DNA of 7,940 nucleotides from Treponema sp. (GTDB taxonomy: Bacteria > Spirochaetota > Spirochaetia > Treponematales > Breznakiellaceae): the NCBI GenBank assembly GCA_031266695.1, contig JAISAK010000130.1, forward strand, positions 1-7,940. The letters run 5' to 3'. The position numbers and the translations under genes were made by a program. Each line of letters starts with the position of its first letter. Positions within the stretch are counted from its first letter, which is position 1. This document shows, piece after piece, positions 1 through 6,101 of the stretch. Below the pieces are notes generated by a model. That model had not been told where the DNA came from, did no database searches, and worked only from the letters and a program-made list of their open reading frames with translations.

Positions 1-52
1 CATATACGGCTGGCTCTATCAACAGCAAAGTATATTCAAGGTAAAAGGCTCC

Positions 53-67
53 GCCCCGCCCCGCCCC
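53..67. repeat. GCCCC pentanucleotide microrepeat (3 copies)
   Basis: Three perfect tandem GCCCC units, preceded by CC and followed by GC. It lies just before the terminator hairpin at 79-96. This is a short low-complexity tract with no evident function. Confidence 0.8.
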
Positions 68-78
68 GCAGCGCATAC

Positions 79-106
79 GGCGGCCTTTAGGCCGCCTCCC
101 TTTTTT
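79..106 (+). terminator. Rho-independent terminator, + strand
   Basis: A perfect 7-bp GC-only stem, GGCGGCC (79-85) with GGCCGCC (90-96), closes a TTTA loop and is followed by TCCC and six T residues (101-106). The four bases between stem and T tract make it slightly non-ideal. It would terminate a + strand transcript entering from left of the window, consistent with a gene ending at or before the left edge. Confidence 0.6.
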
Positions 107-158
107 CGGTACTGCGGCCGTCACTGGGCGCCGGGCGCTGTCACCTTTGCTGGCTAAA

Positions 159-175
159 CGCCCCTTCATGGGGCG
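159..175. repeat. Small inverted repeat
   Basis: CGCCCC (159-164) and GGGGCG (170-175) form a 6-bp stem around a TTCAT loop. There is no T tract on either side, so it is not a standard terminator. Confidence 0.5.
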
Positions 176-286
176 CAGTTGGTCCGCCCCTATGTTCCTC
201 AACTTTGTTCCGTGAACGCCTTTGTTCCCTGATAGACGATTTTACTCTCTTCGACGATCAACCTTCATTGTAGGAGGCCAGAAGTC

Positions 287-327
287 GCCGGGTAGGCAAG
301 ACTAAGGGGTATAAGGTCTTTTCTTGC
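287..327. repeat. Direct repeat, copy 1 (41 bp)
   Basis: Matches 455-495 at 36 of 41 positions. The last 22 bases (306-327, beginning GGGGTATAAGGTC) are identical in both copies, and mismatches cluster in the first half. The segment just after it (323-342) resembles a third site at 426-445 (17 of 20), so the repeats are arranged as a mosaic and not as a simple tandem array. Confidence 0.85.
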
Positions 328-377
328 ATATCTTTTTTACGACAGGGAAGAGGCCTAGCGGCTTTGGCGCTCCCGCT

Positions 378-397
378 ATGAAAGACATTCCTTTCAT
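378..397. repeat. Inverted repeat ATGAAAG / CTTTCAT
   Basis: Seven-base arms (378-384 and 391-397) flank a 6-base loop. It lies between the two direct repeat copies. No terminator-like T run follows, and no regulator can be assigned. Confidence 0.5.
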
Positions 398-454
398 TCG
401 CGACGCAAGAGGCAGAGCCTATTACCTTGCATGCCTTTTTTATGATGGGAAATT

Positions 455-495
455 GCCGGGCAGGCAAGGCCTTGGGGTATAAGGTCTTTTCTTGC
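455..495. repeat. Direct repeat, copy 2 (41 bp)
   Basis: Partner of 287-327, 168 bp away. Differs at five positions. Where copy 1 reads CAAGACTAAG, this copy contains a perfect 10-base palindrome CAAGGCCTTG (465-474). Confidence 0.85.
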
Positions 496-517
496 TGGGC
501 TTTCTGTTTGATTGGAA

Positions 518-609
518 GGCGAGGTCCATACCCCGGAGCTTGCTCCGGAAAATTTATCACTCCTGAAAATGTTATAAACGGATTTTCGGATCGGGGTATG
601 AACCTCGCC
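518..609. repeat. 92-bp imperfect palindrome with 18-bp ends
   Basis: The left end (518-535, GGCGAGGTCCATACCCCG) and the reverse complement of the right end (592-609) agree at 17 of 18 bases. Just inside, TCCGGAAAAT (544-553) and GATTTTCGGA (581-590) are also imperfectly complementary. The small hairpin 533-548 overlaps the left arm. The size and end symmetry resemble a miniature inverted-repeat element or a repeated intergenic palindrome. No flanking target duplication is obvious. Confidence 0.7.
533..548. repeat. Hairpin B, core GGAGCTTGCTCC
   Basis: CCGGAGC and GCTCCGG form a 7-bp stem with a TT loop. The core GGAGCTTGCTCC and the preceding ATACCC context recur in the hairpin at 642-659. 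The outer base pair differs (C-G here, A-T there) while pairing is kept. Confidence 0.8.
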
Positions 610-641
610 AGTAGTATAAATTTCCTCTCCAACGAAGATAC

Positions 642-659
642 CCAGGAGCTTGCTCCTGG
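642..659. repeat. Hairpin A, core GGAGCTTGCTCC
   Basis: CCAGGAGC and GCTCCTGG form a perfect 8-bp stem with a TT loop. It begins 8 bases beyond the stop codon of the Rpn-family remnant (- strand). No T tract follows on either strand, so it is more likely a repeated palindrome than a canonical terminator, although it could stabilise a 3' end. Confidence 0.8.
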
Positions 660-667
660 ATTCTTCA

Positions 668-1007
668 CTACAGCTTCTCAATTTGCTCCACGGTAAGCCC
701 TGTTCCCTGGGCTATTTGCCCTATGGGTATGCCCATAGATTTGAGATTTTTGGCTATCTCTTGCGCTCCTTCCTGCCGGGCATGGTTGACCCCGCTGGTC
801 CAATCAGATAAGGCCATCTCCCGCATATGGTATTCCCTCAACGCTTCCTTGTCATTGGCCACAAAAGCAAGCCGCTCCTGCGCCTTCTGTATCCCTGTGT
901 CCATCCTAATTACCTCCTCTATCAGGTCTTCCGGACTGGCCGGGTCAAAATACGCCAGCCACCGGTGCAGGGGATCGTTCCGTATATCCTTCTCCCCCAA
1001 CCGCCGT
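668..1007 (-). pseudogene. C-terminal remnant of Rpn-family PD-(D/E)XK nuclease/transposase
   Basis: About 110 codons of the - strand frame ending at TAG 668-670 look like the C-terminal half of the Rpn/PDDEXK_2 (recombination-promoting nuclease, putative transposase) family. The recognisable pieces are an acidic/aromatic segment (NDPLHRWLAYF), a helix around EEVIRMD, the segment DKEALREYHMREMALSDW, and the characteristic tail of an arginine/glutamate helix followed by LKSMGIPIGQIAQGTGLT and VEQIEKL. That tail is typical of treponemal and cyanobacterial members. The N-terminal nuclease core, with its catalytic Asp and Glu/Gln-x-Lys, is absent. The frame upstream of about 1010 is only the shadow of the neighbouring exonuclease gene. 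An in-frame ATG at 902-904 could still yield about 78 residues, but I see no good ribosome binding site. Family recognition is by eye, and the truncation is clear from length. Confidence 0.7.
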
Positions 1008-2261
1008 TCACTTGCCAGCGGCGGACTTGTCGATTTTCCCGCGCAGCCGTTTCCGGCGGAGGGTAAAGTCCTCCCGCAGACTTTCCCGCAGGGCGTCCAG
1101 CGCCAGGGCCCGGTTGGTGTATTCCAGGGCAAGGGAAAAATCGGCAAGACGCCATTCGGCTTCGACGGCAAGGGCCCGAAGCGCGCCGGGGTAACCCTGT
1201 TCCGCGGCAAGGCGCAAAAGCTCTTCCCCGGTTCGCAGTAATTCCCCGGGCTCGCAAAACGCCGCCTTCCCCCCGGTACAGCGCCGCGAGTTCCGCCTGT
1301 AGCGGAAGGCAAGATTCTCCACGTCGTAGTTGTACCGTTTCCGGGTGCCCACGGGATCCGAGGCTATATGGGCCAGAACCGCGAAGATAGCGGCAAGGCC
1401 GAGAATATCTTTTTTGTTATGTTCGCAGATTCCCAAAAGGGGCGGAGCCGTACCGGTTTTCAGAAAACCAAACCAGATATCCGGCGCCAGGGCGCCCGGT
1501 ATGTCCCCGCTCCGGTCAAGGCCGAGTACCGATGTTTCGATTTCACCCTGGGAACAATTGGGAAGAATCCGTTTCCAGAGCCGCCGCGCCGGATACAGCA
1601 GATCCGCATGCGCGTACTCAGGCGGCGCAAGGCCGTTCATAAGGCAGCGGTTTTTGAGAATTTGGGAATCGAAGGTTTTACCGTTGTAAGTTACGACAAG
1701 TCCGCCGCCGGCCGCGAATTCCCCAAGAAGGGCGTTGAGAAAATCGCTTTCGCCGGGATAATCAAGAAGCAGATATTGTGTTAACTGTATTTTGTACCCG
1801 GTTAACAAACAATCCGGCGAAAGCGGATCCTCCCCCTCAAAAGGCCGATCCTTCCCCCGCTTTTGGGGGATGGACCCCCCCCTTGAAGAGGCGGAAAGGC
1901 GCAGCGGCCTTCCAAAGGCCGCGAGGAAGGCCAGAGTCCCGGCGCCGCCGGAAAGCCCGGTTGTTTCAAGATCAAAAAAAAGAAGGTCTTCGGGAACAGG
2001 GCGCCCGTCCGCTTCGGGCTGAAGAAAGGCGCCGCCCAAATCCGGTATGAGAACCGGCAGAGCCGGGGGAAACTCCGCGGGAAAGGCCAAAAGCGGATCA
2101 ACAATAATCTGACGCCTGAGCGTTTGACAGCCGGCGCTCTCCCAGCCGGAAAAATCCGCGGCCTTGAAAGCCCTTTCTTCCCCTTCCGCCGGAAAGCCGT
2201 CCCGCGGCATCCCCCGCTCTTTTATCCGCCGCAGGCGGTCGCGGAGATTGGAAACGCCCAT
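1008..2261 (-). CDS. mrfB: MrfB/YprB-like DEDDh 3'-5' exonuclease with TPR-like tail
   Basis: This 417-residue protein matches the RNase H-like YprB family. B. subtilis MrfB (about 413 residues) is a metal-dependent exonuclease acting with helicase MrfA in mitomycin C repair. Exo I is FFDLETTGLSGGAGT (D97, E99), Exo II is VVTYNGKTFDSQILKNR (D198), and Exo III is CEHNKKDILGL (H281, D285). All DEDDh acidic residues and the histidine are present, so the enzyme should be active. Residues ~338-392 are helical and TPR-like. An unusual low-complexity insert at ~120-157 separates Exo I from the LTQYLLLDYPG strand and carries an eight-G tract. The ATG shares one base with the helicase stop (TGATG), which indicates translational coupling. 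A weak AAGGG lies five bases upstream. Cytoplasmic, with no signal peptide. The function is inferred from family and operon. Confidence 0.88.
   Translation of the reverse strand: MGVSNLRDRLRRIKERGMPRDGFPAEGEERAFKAADFSGWESAGCQTLRRQIIVDPLLAFPAEFPPALPVLIPDLGGAFLQPEADGRPVPEDLLFFDLETTGLSGGAGTLAFLAAFGRPLRLSASSRGGSIPQKRGKDRPFEGEDPLSPDCLLTGYKIQLTQYLLLDYPGESDFLNALLGEFAAGGGLVVTYNGKTFDSQILKNRCLMNGLAPPEYAHADLLYPARRLWKRILPNCSQGEIETSVLGLDRSGDIPGALAPDIWFGFLKTGTAPPLLGICEHNKKDILGLAAIFAVLAHIASDPVGTRKRYNYDVENLAFRYRRNSRRCTGGKAAFCEPGELLRTGEELLRLAAEQGYPGALRALAVEAEWRLADFSLALEYTNRALALDALRESLREDFTLRRKRLRGKIDKSAAGK
1875..1882. repeat. G8/C8 homopolymer inside mrfB
   Basis: Eight consecutive C residues on the + strand (G on the coding strand) encode part of Arg127-Gly128-Gly129 of the exonuclease. 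A slip by one base would shift the frame before Exo II and Exo III. Just downstream in the gene, CCCCC (1854-1858) and GGGGG (1865-1869) form a small foldback. Confidence 0.85.
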
Positions 2262-4669
2262 CAGCGCCCTTCGGCGCCGCCGGCAATGTTTTCGGCGCCG
2301 GCCGCGAGGACCCGGAGAAATTGTTCCGCCGCCGCCTTGCCGCCGCCGGGCCCCACGCAGGAGGGGCAGCCCGCCTTGCAGGGGCAGCGGAGAAGGGCCC
2401 CGTGTATCGCCCTAAACAGTTCACCGGCCCGCCGGGAGAGGCTTTCGGAAAGGCCCGTGCCGCCCGGATATTTATCGTAAATGTACAGGGCGGGAACCCC
2501 GAAATGAGGGTCCCGTACCCGTTCGGCAATGCCCAGATCCCGGGGATCGCAGAGGAGAAAAACCGGCGCGATAAGCCGTATCAAAGTCCCCATTCCGGAA
2601 AGCACCGCCCCGGTTTCCTGTTCGTCAAGAGAAGCCAGGGCTTTCCCCCCGGCGCTCCCGGGGCCGAAAAGCAGAACCAGGGCGCGGGTCTGCATTTCCT
2701 CTTCGGGAAGATCAATGTCGCCGTAGCCGACATTTTCGTGGGTACGGAAACGAATCTTTTTGAACTTCGCGGCCTGGGAACGGACAAGAACATCCGACAA
2801 AACGCCCCCGGCAAGACAGGAAGCGGGATCCCCCTCCCCTCCGCTCCTCCGGTACGCAAATTCCTCATCCTCGGTCAGCACCTTGATGTCGGTCTTTACA
2901 AGGCCGTCGGTAAAGTAATTAACCTCCGCCTCCCGTACAAGGCACCTGCGGTTTTCGATGTCCAGGGATTCCACCAGGTACTGTCTTCCCCGGTGTATGT
3001 AGACGGCGTTTACAAAGAGAAGTTCCTTCGCGCTGGGACGATCCATTTCCCCGATAACCGTGTTGGCGCCGGCGCTTACATCGATGATCACCACGTTGTC
3101 GGCGGCTGCCGAGCGGAGGCTGACGCCCTCGGCCGGGAAGGAACGATCCGCCCAATGCCACTGTCCCCGAATCTTCGAAGAAGGGGCGCCCCCGCCCGCG
3201 GCGGAACCTGCGCCGGAGGCGTGGCGGACTATGCCCGCTTCCTCAAGATATTCAAGGACGGCCGCGGCGCCGGAGCCGAAGGGATCGCCCCCGGGGGCTT
3301 CGTCGCGGAAGGGCAATTCAAAGCAGGCGCACTTTACATGGTCGCTAAGGATATAGGGATTGTCCGGATCAATGCGGGCCTCTTCGGCGCTTTTGCGGAA
3401 AAACCATTCGGGATCGTTCATGATAAACTGATCAAGGGGCGAGGCCGAAGCGACAAAGACCGAAACCGAAGTGCCGCCGCGCCGGCCCGCCCTGCCCGAC
3501 TGCTGCCAGAAGCTGTTAAACGAACCGGGAAAGCCCGCGACAACCGAAGCGTCGAGACCGCCTATGTCCAGGCCCAGTTCGAGGGCGTTAGTGGACACTA
3601 CCCCCCGGATTGTTCCTTCCCGCAGCCCTCTTTCTATCTCCCGCCGCTCGTTGGGGAGCAGCCCGCCCCGGTAGGCCTCGACCCGGATTCGGGAATTGTC
3701 GGTATAGATATTGGCAAGATCCTCGTTCACATAGGAAGCGGCCACTTCGGTCTTAACCCTTGAGTGGGCAAAGAGAATGGTCTTGATGCCTCCCCTGAGC
3801 AGGGCAAGCATCCAGCGGCGGCTTTCACTGACTACCGAGCGGCGTATACCCTGCACCGAATCCACCAGAGGCGGGTTGTAAAGGATGATACGCTTTTCGC
3901 CGCGGGGCGCGCCGTTATTATCGATAAGAGTCACCGGAAGGCCGATAAGGGCTTCGGCAAGCTCCCCGGGGTTTCCGATGGTGGCCGAGCAGAGAATGAA
4001 TTGGGGAAGCGCGCCGTAAAAAGCGGCGATACGGCGGAGCCGGCGTATTACGTTGGCCACGTGACTCCCCAAAACGCCCCGGTAAGCGTGGGCTTCGTCG
4101 ATAACAACGTATTTGAGCCGGGAAAAGAATTTTATCCATTTGGGATGATTGGGCAGAATCCCCGCGTGGAGCATATCCGGGTTCGAGATGATGATACGCC
4201 CCGTATCCCTGGCGGACATCCGGAGACTTCCGGGCGTGTCCCCGTCGTAGGTGGATATTTTGACAGGAAGGCCCGGAAAACCGCCGGCTTCGGAACCGAC
4301 AATTTCATTCAGTTCCGACTGCTGATCCTGGGACAGGGCCTTGGTGGGAAAAAGATACAGGCAGCGGGAATTTTCATCTTCGAGGAGAGCCTCGAGACTG
4401 GGAAGATTGTAACACAGGGTCTTTCCCGAGGCCGTAGGCGTTACCACTACCACGTTTTTTCCCGCCCGTACCTGTTCCCAGACCGCGGCCTGATGGGTAT
4501 AGAGCCGGTCTATGCCGCGCCTGCGCAGGCTTGCCGCAATCCGGGGATCCAAATCCTCCGGAAACGGAACATAGGCCCCCTCCGCCGCGGGCAGCAGGCG
4601 GTTCACCACTATATTGGGGGCGAATTCGGGACTTTCAAGAATTTTTTCAAGGTTCTCACGGCTTCCCAT
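2261..4669 (-). CDS. mrfA: MrfA/YprA-like DEAH-box helicase with DUF1998 region
   Basis: An 802-residue superfamily 2 helicase. Motifs in order: Q-like YTHQAAVWEQ (57-66), Walker A TPTASGKT (77-84), Ia PTKALSQDQ (108-116), DEAH (191-194), SAT (228-230), FAHSRVKTE (300-308), STNALELGLDIGG (359-371), and arginine-finger motif QQSGRAGRRG (389-398). The C-terminal DUF1998 part includes YDKYPGGTGLSESL (731-744) and four cysteines at 762, 764, 768 and 771 (CPCKAGCPSC), the likely metal-binding cluster of this family. It is slightly longer than the ~749-residue B. subtilis MrfA; a Gly/Ala/Ser-rich stretch at ~484-497 may account for part of that. In B. subtilis this 3'-5' DNA helicase works with MrfB in a mitomycin-specific, UvrABC-independent excision route. 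The start fits the family N-terminus (PEFAPNIV at 14-21) but lacks an obvious Shine-Dalgarno. It is first in its operon, divergent from glgC. Confidence 0.92.
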   Translation of the reverse strand: MGSRENLEKILESPEFAPNIVVNRLLPAAEGAYVPFPEDLDPRIAASLRRRGIDRLYTHQAAVWEQVRAGKNVVVVTPTASGKTLCYNLPSLEALLEDENSRCLYLFPTKALSQDQQSELNEIVGSEAGGFPGLPVKISTYDGDTPGSLRMSARDTGRIIISNPDMLHAGILPNHPKWIKFFSRLKYVVIDEAHAYRGVLGSHVANVIRRLRRIAAFYGALPQFILCSATIGNPGELAEALIGLPVTLIDNNGAPRGEKRIILYNPPLVDSVQGIRRSVVSESRRWMLALLRGGIKTILFAHSRVKTEVAASYVNEDLANIYTDNSRIRVEAYRGGLLPNERREIERGLREGTIRGVVSTNALELGLDIGGLDASVVAGFPGSFNSFWQQSGRAGRRGGTSVSVFVASASPLDQFIMNDPEWFFRKSAEEARIDPDNPYILSDHVKCACFELPFRDEAPGGDPFGSGAAAVLEYLEEAGIVRHASGAGSAAGGGAPSSKIRGQWHWADRSFPAEGVSLRSAAADNVVIIDVSAGANTVIGEMDRPSAKELLFVNAVYIHRGRQYLVESLDIENRRCLVREAEVNYFTDGLVKTDIKVLTEDEEFAYRRSGGEGDPASCLAGGVLSDVLVRSQAAKFKKIRFRTHENVGYGDIDLPEEEMQTRALVLLFGPGSAGGKALASLDEQETGAVLSGMGTLIRLIAPVFLLCDPRDLGIAERVRDPHFGVPALYIYDKYPGGTGLSESLSRRAGELFRAIHGALLRCPCKAGCPSCVGPGGGKAAAEQFLRVLAAGAENIAGGAEGR

Positions 4670-4674
4670 AACTT

Positions 4675-4712
4675 ATTTTACCCGCAAGAAGGAACAAACG
4701 TAAAGTATTCTA
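4675..4712 (-). promoter_or_regulatory. Candidate - strand promoter(s) for mrfAB
   Basis: Two weak options. First, TAAAAT (4675-4680) lies 18 bases from TTTACG (4699-4704). This would start transcription at or next to the ATG, giving a leaderless message and fitting the missing ribosome binding site. Second, TAGAAT (4707-4712) is a good -10 but has no recognisable -35, and would give a leader of about 30 bases. The second -10 directly abuts the glgC -35. I see no obvious LexA-type operator. Confidence 0.3.
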
Positions 4713-4741
4713 TCGACAGATGAAAAAAATCCGTATATACT
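4713..4741 (+). promoter_or_regulatory. Sigma70-type promoter for glgC
   Basis: TCGACA (4713-4718, five of six to the -35 consensus) and TATACT (4736-4741, five of six to the -10) are separated by exactly 17 bases. Transcription would start near 4748, giving a leader of about 57 bases. The leader contains a second Shine-Dalgarno-like GGGAGGATAA (4761-4770) that is not followed by a start codon. Confidence 0.65.
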
Positions 4742-4792
4742 GATTACAGGGTGTGTTATTGGGAGGATAAACAAGACCCTTTTCCATTTCCG

Positions 4793-4799
4793 AAGGAGG
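4793..4799 (+). promoter_or_regulatory. Strong ribosome binding site for glgC
   Basis: AAGGAGG sits six bases before the ATG at 4806, which fixes the start. Confidence 0.8.
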
Positions 4800-4805
4800 C
4801 GCAGC

Positions 4806-6080
4806 ATGTCCGAGGTTCTGTCCATCGTTTTAGGGGGAGGAAAAGGAACACGGTTATTTCCTCTGACCCAGGCAAGGGCAAAGCCCGCCGTTCCCTTTGG
4901 CGGAAAGTACCGGCTTGTGGATATTCCCATTTCGAATTGCATTAACTCCAATCTCAGGCAGATCTATATCCTTACCCAATTCAACTCGGCTTCGCTTCAT
5001 CTGCACATCGGACAGACCTACGTGTTCGATACCTTCACCAACGGCTTTGTCGAAATCCTCGCCGCGGAACAGACCTTCGAACATTCCGGCTGGTACGAGG
5101 GAACCGCGGACGCGGTGCGCAAAAATTTTCCCCATTTCAGAACCCAGAATCCTTCGTATTACCTTATCCTCTCCGGAGATCAGCTCTACCGGATGAATCT
5201 TAAGGATCTGCTGCAAAAACACATCGATTCCGGCGCCGCAATCACTATCGCCTGCACCACCGTAAGCCGGGAAGACGCCAGCGCCCTGGGAATCCTCAAG
5301 GCCGATAAGAATAACCGGATAACCGAGTTTATGGAAAAGCCGGGGCCTGTCAAGGATATTTCCGATTTCAAGGTTCCTGCCGAACTGCACGCCGCCAAAA
5401 ACCCGAAGGGGGATTACTTTCTGGGTTCTATGGGAATCTATGTTTTCAACGCCAAAGCTATGGAAGACAGCCTTGCCAACGAGCTTACCGATTTCGGCAA
5501 GGAGGTTATCCCCTCGGCCATCAACAGCCTCAAAGTAAACGCCTATGTATTTGACGGGTACTGGGAAGACATCGGAACTATTAGAAATTTCTACGAATGT
5601 AATCTGCAACTTACCAGCCTCACGCCCCCCTTTGACTTTTACGACGAGCTGATGCCCATCTACACCCAAATACGCAGCCTTCCCCCCTCAAAGATGAATT
5701 TCAGCAACATGAATCAGTCCATCGCCGCCGAGGGCTGCATTATCACCAACGCGAACATAACCAATTCGATTGTCGGGGTGCGGACAATTATCGAATCCGG
5801 TTCCAGCCTTAACGGAGTGGTCTGCATGGGCGCCGACTTCTACGAATCGGAAGTGCAGAAACAGCAGAACGCCGAAGCGCGGGTTCCCAACGTGGGCATA
5901 GGCCGCGGCGCCATTATCAAAGGCGCCATTATCGACAAGAACGCCTGCATAGGCGAAGGCTGCCGCATCGGCGTTGACGACATCAGGCGGACCGACGGCA
6001 ACTACGGACATTACTACATTGTGGACGGCATCATCGTCATTCCGAAGAACGCGGTGCTTTATCCGGGAACGGTGATTTAG
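4806..6080 (+). CDS. glgC: ADP-glucose pyrophosphorylase (glucose-1-phosphate adenylyltransferase)
   Basis: The 424-residue enzyme makes ADP-glucose and pyrophosphate from ATP and glucose-1-phosphate, the committed step of glycogen synthesis (EC 2.7.7.27), in the cytoplasm. The nucleotidyltransferase domain covers about residues 1-270. It contains the signature GGGKGTRL (10-17), KPAVPFGGKYRLVDIP (26-41), WYEGTADAVRKN (96-107), SGDQLYRMN with catalytic D125, FMEKP (175-179) and GYWEDIGTI (251-259). The C-terminal left-handed beta-helix covers about 300-424. Segments FYDELMPIYTQIRSLPPSK, GADFYE and GHYYIVDGIIVIPKNA resemble the cyanobacterial/plant enzymes more than enterobacterial GlgC. K378 and K414 fall where those enzymes have 3-phosphoglycerate-binding lysines. 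No other glycogen gene adjoins it, so it appears monocistronic. No clear terminator lies in the 21 bp before the convergent gene. Confidence 0.96.
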   Translation: MSEVLSIVLGGGKGTRLFPLTQARAKPAVPFGGKYRLVDIPISNCINSNLRQIYILTQFNSASLHLHIGQTYVFDTFTNGFVEILAAEQTFEHSGWYEGTADAVRKNFPHFRTQNPSYYLILSGDQLYRMNLKDLLQKHIDSGAAITIACTTVSREDASALGILKADKNNRITEFMEKPGPVKDISDFKVPAELHAAKNPKGDYFLGSMGIYVFNAKAMEDSLANELTDFGKEVIPSAINSLKVNAYVFDGYWEDIGTIRNFYECNLQLTSLTPPFDFYDELMPIYTQIRSLPPSKMNFSNMNQSIAAEGCIITNANITNSIVGVRTIIESGSSLNGVVCMGADFYESEVQKQQNAEARVPNVGIGRGAIIKGAIIDKNACIGEGCRIGVDDIRRTDGNYGHYYIVDGIIVIPKNAVLYPGTVI

Positions 6081-6101
6081 GACTCGTATCGGACACGAAC
6101 A

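Larger units (their letters stand above)
1..667. other. Gene-free, repeat-rich flank
   Basis: I find no open frame here with a recognisable protein family, sensible start and ribosome binding site together. The longer open frames on the - strand (about 258-668 and 394-681) run straight through the direct repeats and hairpins, so their repeated peptide QEKTLYP simply reflects the DNA repeats. The stretch contains a terminator, several inverted repeats and two direct repeats, listed separately. It lies immediately downstream of a decayed transposase-like gene, so it is best read as an accumulation of mobile-element or intergenic repeat debris. A very short gene or small RNA cannot be excluded. 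At the extreme left edge, + strand frames end at TAA 42-44 and could be the tail of a gene outside the window, but nothing identifies it. Confidence 0.6.

Noticed and set aside
2..154. + strand frame from the left edge (YGWLYQQQSIFKVKG...) ending at a TAA near 154
   Set aside because: It would run through the GCCCC repeat and the terminator hairpin, and turns into low-complexity Pro/Ala. It cannot be distinguished from the alternative frame ending at TAA 42-44.
287..495. CRISPR-like array
   Set aside because: Only two good copies at 168-bp offset, diverged at 5 of 41 positions, with no regular spacers.
258..681. - strand frames of 136 and 95 codons across the repeat region
   Set aside because: They read through direct repeats and palindromes, have no recognisable domain, overlap each other in different frames and have no clear ribosome binding site. 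A decayed gene remains possible but is not supported.
668..1312. Treating the full 214-codon frame as an intact Rpn-family gene
   Set aside because: The first ~100 residues coincide with the coding sequence of mrfB in another frame and are Pro/Arg/Gly-rich shadow sequence. Only the last ~110 residues look like the family.
2321..4723. Two long + strand open frames (480 and 319 codons) opposite mrfA
   Set aside because: They are antisense to an intact helicase with all motifs in order, lack family features, and arise from the GC-rich third positions of the real gene.
4854..5669. 271-codon - strand frame opposite glgC
   Set aside because: Antisense shadow of a clearly coding, fully conserved gene.
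6081..6101. Bidirectional terminator between glgC and the convergent hydrolase gene
   Set aside because: Only a 4-bp TCGT/ACGA foldback is visible, without a T tract on either strand.
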